Shown here: positions 15,006-22,419 of the stretch, piece after piece
How positions within the stretch are numbered: position 1 is the first letter of the stretch
How the letters are laid out: each line of letters opens with the position of its first letter
Source: Aquipuribacter hungaricus
Lineage (GTDB): Bacteria; Actinomycetota; Actinomycetes; Actinomycetales; JBBAYJ01
Assembly: GCF_042663885.1 (NCBI RefSeq)
Contig: NZ_JBHSXV010000001.1
Direction: 5' to 3' (one strand)
DNA: 64,000 nucleotides
Made by a program: the position numbers and the translations under genes
The notes under the pieces: generated by a model
Database searches by the model: none
What the model saw: only the letters and a program-made list of their open reading frames with translations
What the model was told of the DNA's origin: nothing

Positions 15006-16865
15006 TCAGAACGCCGACTCCGGCAGGTCCATGAGCCCGTTGTCGACCGTCTCGGCGATACGCCGCTCGGCGGTGAGCCGGGGCAGCACGGTCCGGGCGA
15101 AGAAGCGGGCCGCCGCCACCTTGCCGGTGTAGAAGTCGCGATCCTGCACGCTGACCCCCTCGCGGTCGAGCGCGGCGAGCGCGACCTCGGCCTGGCGCAG
15201 GAGAAGCCAGCCGACGACCAGGTCGCCCGCCGCGAGGAGCAGCCGCGAGGTGTTCTGCCCGACCAGGTAGACGTGGCGCGGGTCGGCGCCCTCTCCCGAG
15301 CGTGGGTCGGCCGAGCCGAGCGCCGCGACCATGGTGCCGACGATGCCCTGGACGTCGTCGACGGCCTGGGCCAGCAGGTCCCGCTCGGCGGCGAGCCCGC
15401 CCGAGCCGTCGTCGGCCTTGACGAACTCGAGCATCTGGGCGGACAGGTAGCCGAGCGCCTGCCCCTTGTCCCGGACGATCTTGCGGAAGAAGAAGTCGAG
15501 GCCCTGGATGGCCGTCGTGCCCTCGTAGAGCGTGTCGATCTTGGCGTCCCGGACGTACTGCTCGACCGGGTAGTCGGCGAGGAAGCCCGACCCGCCGAAG
15601 GTCTGCAGCGACTCCGTGCCCAGGAGCACCCACGACCGCTCCGACCCGTAGCCCTTGACCAGAGGCAGCAGCAGGTCGTTGACGCGCTCGGCGAGCTCGT
15701 CGGTCCGCCCCTCGCGCTCGGCGACGTCGACGGAGTCCTGGAACGTCGCGGTGTACGTGATGAGGGCGCGCATCCCCTCGGCGTACGCCTTCTGCGTCAT
15801 GAGCGAGCGGCGGACGTCGGGGTGGTGGGTGATCGTCACGCGGGGCGCGGCCCGGTCGCCCATCCGGACCAGGTCGGCGCCCTGGACCCGGGTCTTCGCG
15901 AACTCCAGCGCGTTGAGGTACCCGGTGGACAGGGTGGCGATGGCCTTGGTGCCCACCATCATCCGGGCGTACTCGATGATCTGGAACATCTGCGCGATGC
16001 CGTCGTGCACGTCGCCGAGCAGGGTGCCGACGGCGGGGGTCCCGTCGACCTCGCCGAAGCGGACCTCGCACGTGGTGGACACCTTGAGCCCCATCTTGTG
16101 CTCGACGCCGGTGACGAAGGCGCCGTTGCGCGCGCCGAGCGCGCCGGTGGCCAGGTCGACGTGGTGCTCGGGGACGACGAACAGCGACAGGCCCTTGGTG
16201 CCGGGGCCGGCGCCCTCGGGGCGGGCGAGCACGAGGTGGACGACGTTGTCCGTCATGTCGTGCGCCGCGGAGGTGATGAACCGCTTGACGCCCGTGACGT
16301 GCCAGGTCCCGTCGGGCTGCTGGACGGCCCTCGCGCGGCCCGCCCCCACGTCGGAGCCGGCGTCGGGCTCGGTGAGCACCATGGTCGAGCCCCACTGCTG
16401 CTCGACCATGTGCCGAGCGAGGGTCTTCTGGTCCTCGGTGCCGAGGCTGTGGACGGTGCGGGCGAACGAGAAGCCCGAGGAGTACATGTGGACGGCGGGG
16501 TTGGACCCGAGCACCAGCTCGGCGACGGCCCAGCGCAGCGACGGCGGGACGACGGTGCCGCCCAGCTCGGCGGGCACGTCCATCCGCCACCACTCGGCGT
16601 CGAGGTAGGCCCGGTACGACCGCTTGAACGGCTCCGGCAGGGTCACCGAGTGCGTCGCGGGGTCGAACACCGGCGGGTGGGCGTCGGAGTCCTGCAGCGA
16701 GGCGGCCAGCTCGTCCTCGGCCAGCCGGGCCACCTCGGCGAGGATCTCGTGCGCGGTCTCGCGGTCGACGTCGGCGTAGGCACCCCGGCCCAGCACGTCG
16801 CCCCGGCCGAACACCTCGAAGAGGGTGAACTCGATGTCCCGCAGGTTGGCCCGGTAGTGGCCCAT
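15006..16865 (-). CDS. Acyl-CoA dehydrogenase, FadE5-like
   Basis: A 619-residue FAD enzyme catalysing the first step of fatty-acid beta-oxidation (acyl-CoA to trans-2-enoyl-CoA, electrons to ETF). It begins MGHYRANLRDIEFTLFEVFG as in the long (about 610 aa) FadE5 type, with GSTMVLTEPDAGSD and WHVTGVKRFITSAAHD for FAD and substrate binding, and GTESLQTFGGSGFLADYPVEQ then IDTLYEGTTAIQG, where the Glu of YEGT is the usual base. The extra C-terminal domain continues to ESAF. GGAGG precedes the ATG. Two TTACC/GGTAA palindromes lie 51-91 bp upstream, one of them identical to that before the EtfD-like gene at 35348-37633, indicating shared repression by an unseen TetR-like regulator. Confidence 0.93.
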   Translation of the reverse strand: MGHYRANLRDIEFTLFEVFGRGDVLGRGAYADVDRETAHEILAEVARLAEDELAASLQDSDAHPPVFDPATHSVTLPEPFKRSYRAYLDAEWWRMDVPAELGGTVVPPSLRWAVAELVLGSNPAVHMYSSGFSFARTVHSLGTEDQKTLARHMVEQQWGSTMVLTEPDAGSDVGAGRARAVQQPDGTWHVTGVKRFITSAAHDMTDNVVHLVLARPEGAGPGTKGLSLFVVPEHHVDLATGALGARNGAFVTGVEHKMGLKVSTTCEVRFGEVDGTPAVGTLLGDVHDGIAQMFQIIEYARMMVGTKAIATLSTGYLNALEFAKTRVQGADLVRMGDRAAPRVTITHHPDVRRSLMTQKAYAEGMRALITYTATFQDSVDVAEREGRTDELAERVNDLLLPLVKGYGSERSWVLLGTESLQTFGGSGFLADYPVEQYVRDAKIDTLYEGTTAIQGLDFFFRKIVRDKGQALGYLSAQMLEFVKADDGSGGLAAERDLLAQAVDDVQGIVGTMVAALGSADPRSGEGADPRHVYLVGQNTSRLLLAAGDLVVGWLLLRQAEVALAALDREGVSVQDRDFYTGKVAAARFFARTVLPRLTAERRIAETVDNGLMDLPESAF

Positions 16866-16915
16866 GTCCCGTCCTCCGTGCTCCGGGGACGTCCGCGTCC
16901 CCTGGTCGGCAGGCG

Positions 16916-16935
16916 GGGTTACCCGCCGGTAACCC
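16916..16935. promoter_or_regulatory. Palindromic operator GTTACC-N4-GGTAAC (fadE copy 1)
   Basis: The 20-bp sequence GGGTTACCCGCCGGTAACCC has perfect 8-bp arms around CGCC. Its 17-bp core GTTACCCGCCGGTAACC recurs exactly at 37665-37681 before the EtfD-like gene. The arrangement is typical of a TetR-family dimer site. Confidence 0.8.
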
Positions 16936-16940
16936 AGGAT

Positions 16941-16956
16941 GCTACCGGTCGGTAAC
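16941..16956. promoter_or_regulatory. Second operator copy (fadE copy 2)
   Basis: GCTACC-GGTC-GGTAAC differs from the first site by one base in the arms and by its spacer. It is centred 23 bp from copy 1, about two helical turns, so two dimers could bind on the same DNA face. Confidence 0.65.
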
Positions 16957-16980
16957 TTGCGCAAGACCCCTGGCGCAGGA

Positions 16981-17010
16981 GGACCCCCGCGGCCGTCGCC
17001 GCGGGGGTCC
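16981..17010 (-). terminator. Terminator downstream of Lys-rich micro-protein A
   Basis: A perfect 13-bp stem (GGACCCCCGCGGC with GCCGCGGGGGTCC) closes on a CGTC tetraloop, 31 bp past the stop codon of the small minus-strand gene. It would insulate that gene from the acyl-CoA dehydrogenase promoter. Confidence 0.8.
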
Positions 17011-17040
17011 CGGTGCGTGCGCGCACGCGTGCGGTGCAGG

Positions 17041-17166
17041 TCAGCGGCTCGTCGCCCGGGTGGCGGCGCTCGCCGCCGCGGGTGGCGGGGTCTGCCCCCT
17101 GACCTTGATGTTCTTCTCCGCCTTGGGCTTGCGGGCTTCCTTTCCGCCCCTGTTCTTGGCTCCCAT
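17041..17166 (-). CDS. Lys-rich micro-protein A (41 aa)
   Basis: A 41-residue, strongly basic protein beginning MGAKNRGGKEARKPKAEK. It is a clear paralogue of the 46-residue protein at 22108-22248: both share the pattern GGxEAxKPKAxKNxKxxGQTP and then diverge into a variable Ala/Ser tail. Coding status is supported by the paralogy, by conservation of the protein pattern despite different DNA, and by a strong terminator just downstream. No fold or signal is evident; it should be disordered and might bind nucleic acid, ribosomes or acidic polymers. It stands head-to-head with a GT4 glycosyltransferase gene, 194 bp apart. I do not know its function. Confidence 0.75.
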   Translation of the reverse strand: MGAKNRGGKEARKPKAEKNIKVRGQTPPPAAASAATRATSR

Positions 17167-17360
17167 GCCGGCCTCCTCGTCCTCGACCGCGCCGCTGTCC
17201 GCGCCCCTGCTGGCACCGGTGCCGACGCGGGACCGACCGTCCCACCGCCGCCCGCGCGGGTCCACCGAATTTCGTGGTCAGGCGTGCGGTCCGTCCCGCG
17301 CGCGCGGCCGGTCCGCAGCCGGTTCGCCCCCCGACCCCTGCGGCTGGTGCACTGCACCCC

Positions 17361-18383
17361 ATGCGTGTCGGAGTCCTCGCCTCGGTCGCCCACCGGACCC
17401 CGCCCCGCGGGTACGGCCCGTGGGAGCAGGTGGCCTCGACGATCGCGGAGGGGCTGGTCGCCCGCGGGCACGACGTCACGCTGTTCGCCACGGCGGACTC
17501 CCTCACCGCGGCCCGGCTGTCGGCCGTCGTCCCGGCCGGCTACGAGGAGGACCCGACGGTCGAGGCCAAGGTCGCCGAGTACCTGCACGACGCCAACGCC
17601 TTCGCCCACGCCGACGGGCTCGACGTCATCAGCAACCAGTTCGACTTCATGCCGCTGAGCTACAGCCGGCTCGTGCGCACCCCGGTGGTCACCACGGTGC
17701 ACGGCTTCTCCTCGCCGGCGATCGTGCCGGTCTACGCGGCCTTCGACGACGTCGCCCGGTACGTGTCGATCAGCGACGCCGACCGGCACCCCGCGCTCAC
17801 CTACGAGGCGACGGTGCACCACGGCATCGACACCGCGGCCTTCGCGGTCGGTCCCGGCGACGGCGGCTACCTGCTCTTCCTCGGCCGGATCCACCCGGAC
17901 AAGGGGACGCACGCGGCCATCGAGGTGGCCCGGCGGGCAGGCATGCCGCTCGTGGTGGCGGGGATCGTCCAGGACGCCCGCTACTTCGCCGAGACCGTCG
18001 AGCCGCACCTGGGCCGGGACGGGATCAGCTACGTCGGGCCGGTCGGCCCGCAGGAGCGCGAGCGGCTGCTGGGCGGGGCGGCCGCCCTGCTCCACCTCAT
18101 CGGCTTCGACGAGCCGTTCGGCCTGGCCGTCGTGGAGTCGCTCGCCTGCGGGACGCCGGTCGTGGCCGTCGAGCGGGGCTCGATGCCGGAGATCCTGCGC
18201 CACGGCACGACCGGCTGGCTGGTCGCCGGGGTCGACGAGGCGGTGGACGCCGTCGCTGCCCTGGACGACCTCGACCGCGCCGCCTGCCGGCAGGACGCGG
18301 TCGACCGGTTCGACCACGACCGCATGGTCGACGGCTACGAGCGGGTGCTCACCCGGGTGGTGGAGGAGGGGGTCAGGCGCTGA
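17361..18383 (+). CDS. GT4-family glycosyltransferase
   Basis: A 340-residue GT-B glycosyltransferase. The N-terminal domain starts MRVGVLASVAHRTPPRGYGPWEQV, the acceptor-side motif of a GT4 subgroup; the C-terminal donor domain shows LLFLGRIHPDKGTHAAIE and the EX7E-type motif in IGFDEPFGLAVVESLACGTPVV. It probably moves a hexose from a nucleotide-sugar to a glycan or small acceptor in the cytoplasm. Its stop overlaps by 11 bp with the end of the convergent GH130 gene, and a micro-protein gene lies divergently upstream. No ribosome site is obvious before the ATG. Donor and acceptor are unknown. Confidence 0.88.
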   Translation: MRVGVLASVAHRTPPRGYGPWEQVASTIAEGLVARGHDVTLFATADSLTAARLSAVVPAGYEEDPTVEAKVAEYLHDANAFAHADGLDVISNQFDFMPLSYSRLVRTPVVTTVHGFSSPAIVPVYAAFDDVARYVSISDADRHPALTYEATVHHGIDTAAFAVGPGDGGYLLFLGRIHPDKGTHAAIEVARRAGMPLVVAGIVQDARYFAETVEPHLGRDGISYVGPVGPQERERLLGGAAALLHLIGFDEPFGLAVVESLACGTPVVAVERGSMPEILRHGTTGWLVAGVDEAVDAVAALDDLDRAACRQDAVDRFDHDRMVDGYERVLTRVVEEGVRR

Positions 18384-19839
18384 GCTGCTCGAGCAGCCGG
18401 GGCAGGTCGACCACGGCCACGCGCACCGCGGAGTCGCTGCAGCCGTAGGGCAGGACGAGCCGGTCGCCGTGCGCGAGCGACCCGCAGGAGTAGACGACGT
18501 TGGGCACGTAGCCGTCGCGCTCGTCCTCGGCGGGGCGGAGCAGGGGCTCCTCCAGCCGGCCCACCACGCGGGTGGGGTCCTCCAGGTCGAGCAGGAGGGC
18601 ACCGAGCGTGTACTCCCGCATCGGGCCGACGCCGTGGGTGACGACGAGCCAGCCCGCCTCGGTCTCCACCGGCGACCCGCAGTTGCCGGTCTGCACCAGG
18701 TCCTGCGGGCGTCCGGGACCGGCCAGGGGCGAGGGGTCGGACCAGGTGGTGCCGTCCGGGGACGAGGCCACGCCGGTGGTCTCCCGGTCGGACCGGGTGA
18801 GCGCCAGGTGGCGCCCGCCGACCGTGCGGGGGAACAGGGCGAGGCCCTTGTCGCGGGCGGCGGGGCCGGCCAGGGGCGACACGCGGAAGCGCCGGAAGTC
18901 CTCGGTCTGCAGCAGCATCGGCGCGATCGCCCTGCCGTCGAAGGCCGTGTACGTCGCGCGGTAGCCGACGGAGCCGTCGAGGTCGACGGAGCGGACGAAG
19001 CGCGCGTCCTCCATGCCCTGGCTCTCGACGGGGCTGAAGGGCCGCAGGACCCGCTCGGCCATCGCGGTCCGCTCGTCGAACTCCACCACGTAGGACGCCT
19101 GGGCGAGGCGGCGGGCCTGGTCGACGGCCGCGCGCGCGGTGCGGCGCCGGTCCACCGACTGCTCGAGCGCCGCGAGCGCCCGGTCGAGCTCCTCGGGGGT
19201 GAACGTCTCCGGCAGCAGCGACACCAGATGGCTCGTTGCCTCGTCGTCCGTGCCCGCGTCGGCGAGGCCGGCCGCGAACTGCGGCCGCGAGTACGTGCCC
19301 CGCGAGGCGGTGCCGACCTCGGCGTGCGGGCCGGGGGCGTCGAGGGTGAGCTCGCCGTCGGCGTCGACCGTGCCGGTGCGCAGCTCGATGCACGACACGT
19401 GGCCCTCGCCGACCCCGCGCAGGCTCATGACCACGCGCAGCGAGCCGTCGGCCACGCCGGACTGGTCCGGGTGCGGCACGAGGGAGGGGTTGAACAGCGC
19501 CGCGGACTCGATCGCCTGCTCCTGCGTGAAGTACGCGCCGAGCAGGGTGCGCCGGTCCTCGGTGAGCGTGGCCTCCCCCGGGACGCGGTGGGCGACCTGC
19601 GCGTAGCTGGTCCGCAGGATGCCCTCGAGGTCGCGGTGGCGGTGCCCCCAGCGCGCCCGGACGTCGTCGGCCAGGCGGGACACGACCGCCTCGTCCAGCG
19701 CCAGGACCCGGCCGACGACCCCGCCGGTGCGCGACACCGTCTCCGTCGACACCTCGTTGCCCGGCACGAACAGCCGTGCCACCACCCGGGTCGGGTCGGG
19801 TCGCAGCTCCGTGCTCGTACGCCTGACCAGCTCGCTCAT
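18373..19839 (-). CDS. GH130-family glycoside phosphorylase/hydrolase
   Basis: A 488-residue protein of GH130, a five-bladed propeller family that phosphorolyses or hydrolyses beta-mannosides. Evidence is the catalytic-site segment SQGMEDARFV (family pattern xEDxR), ATYTAFDGRAIAPML, KGLALFPRTVGGRHLALTRSDRE, GNCGSPVETEAGWLVVTHGVGPMREYTLGALLLD, and the terminal PYGCSDSAVRVAVVDL. It has an N-terminal extension of about 140 residues relative to the catalytic core. The ATG overlaps the stop of the upstream gene (ATGA), the last link of a four-gene overlapping operon: micro-protein B, GT4, (alpha/alpha)6-like protein, GH130. It may trim or recycle the glycan built by the neighbouring transferases. 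Confidence 0.85.
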   Translation of the reverse strand: MSELVRRTSTELRPDPTRVVARLFVPGNEVSTETVSRTGGVVGRVLALDEAVVSRLADDVRARWGHRHRDLEGILRTSYAQVAHRVPGEATLTEDRRTLLGAYFTQEQAIESAALFNPSLVPHPDQSGVADGSLRVVMSLRGVGEGHVSCIELRTGTVDADGELTLDAPGPHAEVGTASRGTYSRPQFAAGLADAGTDDEATSHLVSLLPETFTPEELDRALAALEQSVDRRRTARAAVDQARRLAQASYVVEFDERTAMAERVLRPFSPVESQGMEDARFVRSVDLDGSVGYRATYTAFDGRAIAPMLLQTEDFRRFRVSPLAGPAARDKGLALFPRTVGGRHLALTRSDRETTGVASSPDGTTWSDPSPLAGPGRPQDLVQTGNCGSPVETEAGWLVVTHGVGPMREYTLGALLLDLEDPTRVVGRLEEPLLRPAEDERDGYVPNVVYSCGSLAHGDRLVLPYGCSDSAVRVAVVDLPRLLEQLSA

Positions 19840-20957
19840 GCCATCCCCGTCGCAGTCGACCGTGCCGTCCTCGGCGCGGTGACGCCCGCGACGACCGTAC
19901 GCACCCCGGGGCCCCCGGCGGTGGCGGCGCGCAGCCGCGCGGCCTGCTGCAGCGTGGACACCAGCGCGAGGGTCGACTCCGCGCCCTGGTTCTCGTTGCG
20001 CCGGTCGGCGTGCAGGCCGTCGCAGCCGCCCCCGGACACCGGGTCGAGCAGCGGGGTGCGGATGTCGTTGTCACCGGTGAACCACGCCGCCGCGAGCCGG
20101 ACCGCGTCCGCCCAGCGGGCCTCGCCGGTGCTCTCGTGGGCCAGGGCGCAGGCGTCGGCGAGGGCGGCCACCTCGATCGGCTGCTGGTCGAAGCCCGGGC
20201 AGACGTCCCCCGGGCCTCGCCCGGCGACCGGCACCACGGACAGGTGCCCCTCGTGGGTCTGCACCTGCAGCAGCCAGCCGAGCAGGTCCAGCCCGCGCGC
20301 GGTGAGGTCGGGGCGTCCCAGGCGGGCACCGGCGGCGAGCAGCACCTCGGGCAGGACGGCGTTGGCGTAGCGCAGCCGGGCCTCGGGCCAGCGCCAGCCG
20401 TCGGTCGTGCCGTCCGGCGCCGGCAGGGACCAGACGCGGTCGGCGACCTCCGTCAGCAGCGCGTGCGCGACCGCGTGGTCGGGGTGGGTGCGCAGGACGT
20501 CTGCGGCACCCAGGGCGGCGAAGGCGTCGGCGCGCACGTCGACCGAGCGCTGCCGGGCGCCGCTGCCGAAGCCGGCGAGCGCGCGGGCGACCTCGTCGGC
20601 CGGGACCTGCGACCCGGGCGGGGCGCCCACGACGGCACCGAGGCCCCAGAGCGCCCGGCCCCAGCAGTCCTCGGTGGTGGGCTGGTCGGCCCAGCGCAGG
20701 CTCGTGGTCCGGCGGTTGTGCCAGCGGCCGTCCGGGGCGCCGGCTGCGAGGACGAAGTCCAGGTACTGCCGGCGCAGCGCCACGACCTCGACCGCCGGGT
20801 CGGGCTGCCGGGCGGTGACCACCAGGCCGCGGGCGACGTCGTCGACGCAGTAGCCGTGCTCCGGGCGGGGCCGGGTGCCCAGGGCGTGCTCGTAGAGCCC
20901 ACCGGCGTCGGTGAGGCTGACCAGGTGGGCGAAGGACGGCTCGGGGGCCCCGGTCAC
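19836..20957 (-). CDS. (alpha/alpha)6-barrel glycosidase-like protein
   Basis: A 373-residue all-alpha protein with the look of a six-hairpin glycosidase: HGYCVDDVARGLVV, DCWGRALWGLG, DGWRWPEARLRYANAVLPEVL and NENQGAESTLALVSTLQ are regularly spaced helices carrying acidic and aromatic residues as in glycan-processing barrels. I do not recognise a named GH family and do not claim catalytic residues. Its GTG overlaps the GT4 stop (GTGA) and its own stop overlaps the GH130 start (ATGA), so expression is tightly coupled to both. No signal peptide, so it acts in the cytoplasm. A role in processing or recognising the glycan handled by the operon is inferred. Confidence 0.72.
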   Translation of the reverse strand: MTGAPEPSFAHLVSLTDAGGLYEHALGTRPRPEHGYCVDDVARGLVVTARQPDPAVEVVALRRQYLDFVLAAGAPDGRWHNRRTTSLRWADQPTTEDCWGRALWGLGAVVGAPPGSQVPADEVARALAGFGSGARQRSVDVRADAFAALGAADVLRTHPDHAVAHALLTEVADRVWSLPAPDGTTDGWRWPEARLRYANAVLPEVLLAAGARLGRPDLTARGLDLLGWLLQVQTHEGHLSVVPVAGRGPGDVCPGFDQQPIEVAALADACALAHESTGEARWADAVRLAAAWFTGDNDIRTPLLDPVSGGGCDGLHADRRNENQGAESTLALVSTLQQAARLRAATAGGPGVRTVVAGVTAPRTARSTATGMA

Positions 20958-22111
20958 GACGCGGTGGCCACGTCGGCGGACGTGGTGCGCCCGGCGACGG
21001 CGGCGGCGATCTCGCGGTAGCGGGCGGCGACGGCGGGCCAGACCAGCTCCGGTGCCTTGGCCTCGGCGAGCCGGGTCATCCGGGCGGCGGTACCGGGCTC
21101 GGTGAGGACGCGGCGGAGGGCGGCGGCGATGGCCGCCGGGTCCTCGCGCGGCACCAGGAGGCCGGTGCCGTCGCCGAGCAGCTCGACGGCGTGGGGGAAC
21201 GCGGTCGACACGACCGGGCGGCCGGCGGCGACGGCCTCGATGAGGACGCCGGAGGTCACCTGCTCGCGAGAGTCGTAGGGCAGCAGCACGACGTCCGCGG
21301 CGGCCACCACGCGGGCGAGCCGGGCGACGTCGAGGTAGCTGGCGTCGAACTCCACGAGGTCGTCGGCGCCGTTCTCGGCGGCCCGCCGGAGGAGGTCCTG
21401 GCGGTAGACGTCGCCGGAGTGCTCGAGGACCTTGGGGTGGGTCCGGCCGAGCACGAGGTAGCGCGGGTGCAGGTCGCGCAGCGCTGGCATCGCCTCGACC
21501 GCCCACTCGATGCCCTTGCCGGGGCCGAGCAGGCCCCAGGTGAGGACGGTCGGGCGGCGGTCGGCGGGCAGCGCGGCCCGGACGACGGGACCGACGTCCC
21601 GGTGGTCCGGCGCGCCGTGCTGGACGACGGAGACCTTGGCGGGGTCGGCGGCGTAGTGCTCGAGCAACCGGTCGCGGGCGGTCTCGGTCATGGTCACCAG
21701 GTGGGCCGCGCGGGCCATGAGGTGCAGGAGGATCTCTCGCTGGCTCGTGCTGGGGTCGACGAGCACGGTGTGCAGGACCACGACGACCGGCGCGGCGAGG
21801 GAGTCGACCAGGGCCAGGACGTCCCGGCCGTCGGGCCCGCCGAAGATGCCGTACTCGTGCTGCACGACGACGACGTCGAAGCCGTCCAGCAGGGTGGCGG
21901 CCGAGCGGGCGCTGGAGGCCGAGCCGTTGACGAGCTGGCCGACGACCTCGGGGGCGGGGGGCGGCTGCGGCGAGTCGACGACGCGCACGACCCCGACCCC
22001 GGCGGCCGGGCCGCCCATGTGCTCGGTGAGGGCGGCGGTGAACGTCGCCAGGCCGCACTGGGTCGGGGGGTACGTGCTGAGGAACCCGACCCTGGTGCGG
22101 CCGGCCGTCAC
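20954..22111 (-). CDS. GT4-family glycosyltransferase (operon copy)
   Basis: A 385-residue GT-B enzyme. It opens TRVGFLSTYPPTQCGLATFT, typical of GT4 members that act on small or lipid-linked acceptors, has VVVVQHEYGIFGGPDGRD in the N-terminal domain, and in the donor domain LTWGLLGPGKGIEWAVEAMP and SREQVTSGVLIEAVAAGRPVV (second Glu of the EX7E pattern). Its GTG at 22111 overlaps the stop of Lys-rich micro-protein B by four bases, so translation of the transferase is coupled to that of the micro-protein. The (alpha/alpha)6-like and GH130 genes follow with similar overlaps. Donor sugar is not decidable; mannose is suggested by GH130. Confidence 0.87.
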   Translation of the reverse strand: MTAGRTRVGFLSTYPPTQCGLATFTAALTEHMGGPAAGVGVVRVVDSPQPPPAPEVVGQLVNGSASSARSAATLLDGFDVVVVQHEYGIFGGPDGRDVLALVDSLAAPVVVVLHTVLVDPSTSQREILLHLMARAAHLVTMTETARDRLLEHYAADPAKVSVVQHGAPDHRDVGPVVRAALPADRRPTVLTWGLLGPGKGIEWAVEAMPALRDLHPRYLVLGRTHPKVLEHSGDVYRQDLLRRAAENGADDLVEFDASYLDVARLARVVAAADVVLLPYDSREQVTSGVLIEAVAAGRPVVSTAFPHAVELLGDGTGLLVPREDPAAIAAALRRVLTEPGTAARMTRLAEAKAPELVWPAVAARYREIAAAVAGRTTSADVATAS

Positions 22112-22248
22112 TTCTTGCCGGCGGGCTTCTTCGGGCTGATCGCCGCGATCGCCGGGTCCGACGCGCTCGGCGTCTGCCCCGTGCCCTTGACGTTCTTCGC
22201 GGCCTTGGGCTTCTTGGCCTCGCGGCCGCCCTTGTTCTTGCCTGCCAT
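22108..22248 (-). CDS. Lys-rich micro-protein B (46 aa), first gene of glycan operon
   Basis: A 46-residue basic protein starting MAGKNKGGREAKKPKAAK and ending KKPAGKK; 15 of its residues are lysine. It is paralogous to micro-protein A at 17041-17166. The four-base GTGA overlap with the GT4 gene shows that it is really translated and heads the operon. An AGAGGTCC sequence lies upstream of the ATG. Possible roles are a nucleic-acid or polyphosphate binding peptide, or a translational leader that sets operon output; none is proven. Both family members lie beside GT4 genes, which hints at a link with glycan synthesis. Confidence 0.78.
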   Translation of the reverse strand: MAGKNKGGREAKKPKAAKNVKGTGQTPSASDPAIAAISPKKPAGKK

Positions 22249-22286
22249 CTGAGGACCTCTCCGGACCTGGAGGCGTCGACGGGCTG

Positions 22287-22302
22287 CCCTGGGATCCCAG
22301 GG
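22287..22302. promoter_or_regulatory. Perfect 16-bp palindrome CCCTGGGATCCCAGGG
   Basis: It lies 39 bp before the start of micro-protein B, downstream of the predicted promoter at 22343-22367, where a bound protein or an RNA structure could affect the operon. No regulator is known for it. Confidence 0.4.
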
Positions 22303-22342
22303 TGACCGAGAGGCGCTCAGCGAAGGGTCGCACGGGCCTGGG

Positions 22343-22367
22343 GTACCCGGGTACCACCGCGGCCAAC
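22343..22367 (-). promoter_or_regulatory. Candidate stress-sigma promoter for glycan operon (GTTG-N15-GGGTAC)
   Basis: On the minus strand GTTG (22367-22364) and GGGTAC (22348-22343) are separated by 15 bp, the same layout as before the DUF2383 gene. The -10 box is part of a perfect 14-bp palindrome GGTACCCGGGTACC (22342-22355). Predicted leader to micro-protein B is about 85 nt. Confidence 0.45.
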
Positions 22368-22419
22368 CGTCGTGACCCCGGCCCTTCCCCCCGCCCGCGC
22401 GGGCGGGCACCCTGGGCCC

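Noticed and set aside
15006..18602. A single open frame of 1198 codons on the minus strand suggesting a giant fusion protein
   Set aside because: Only the part from 16865 downward has acyl-CoA dehydrogenase motifs; the upstream part runs antisense through a real glycosyltransferase gene and across operators and a terminator, an effect of high G+C.
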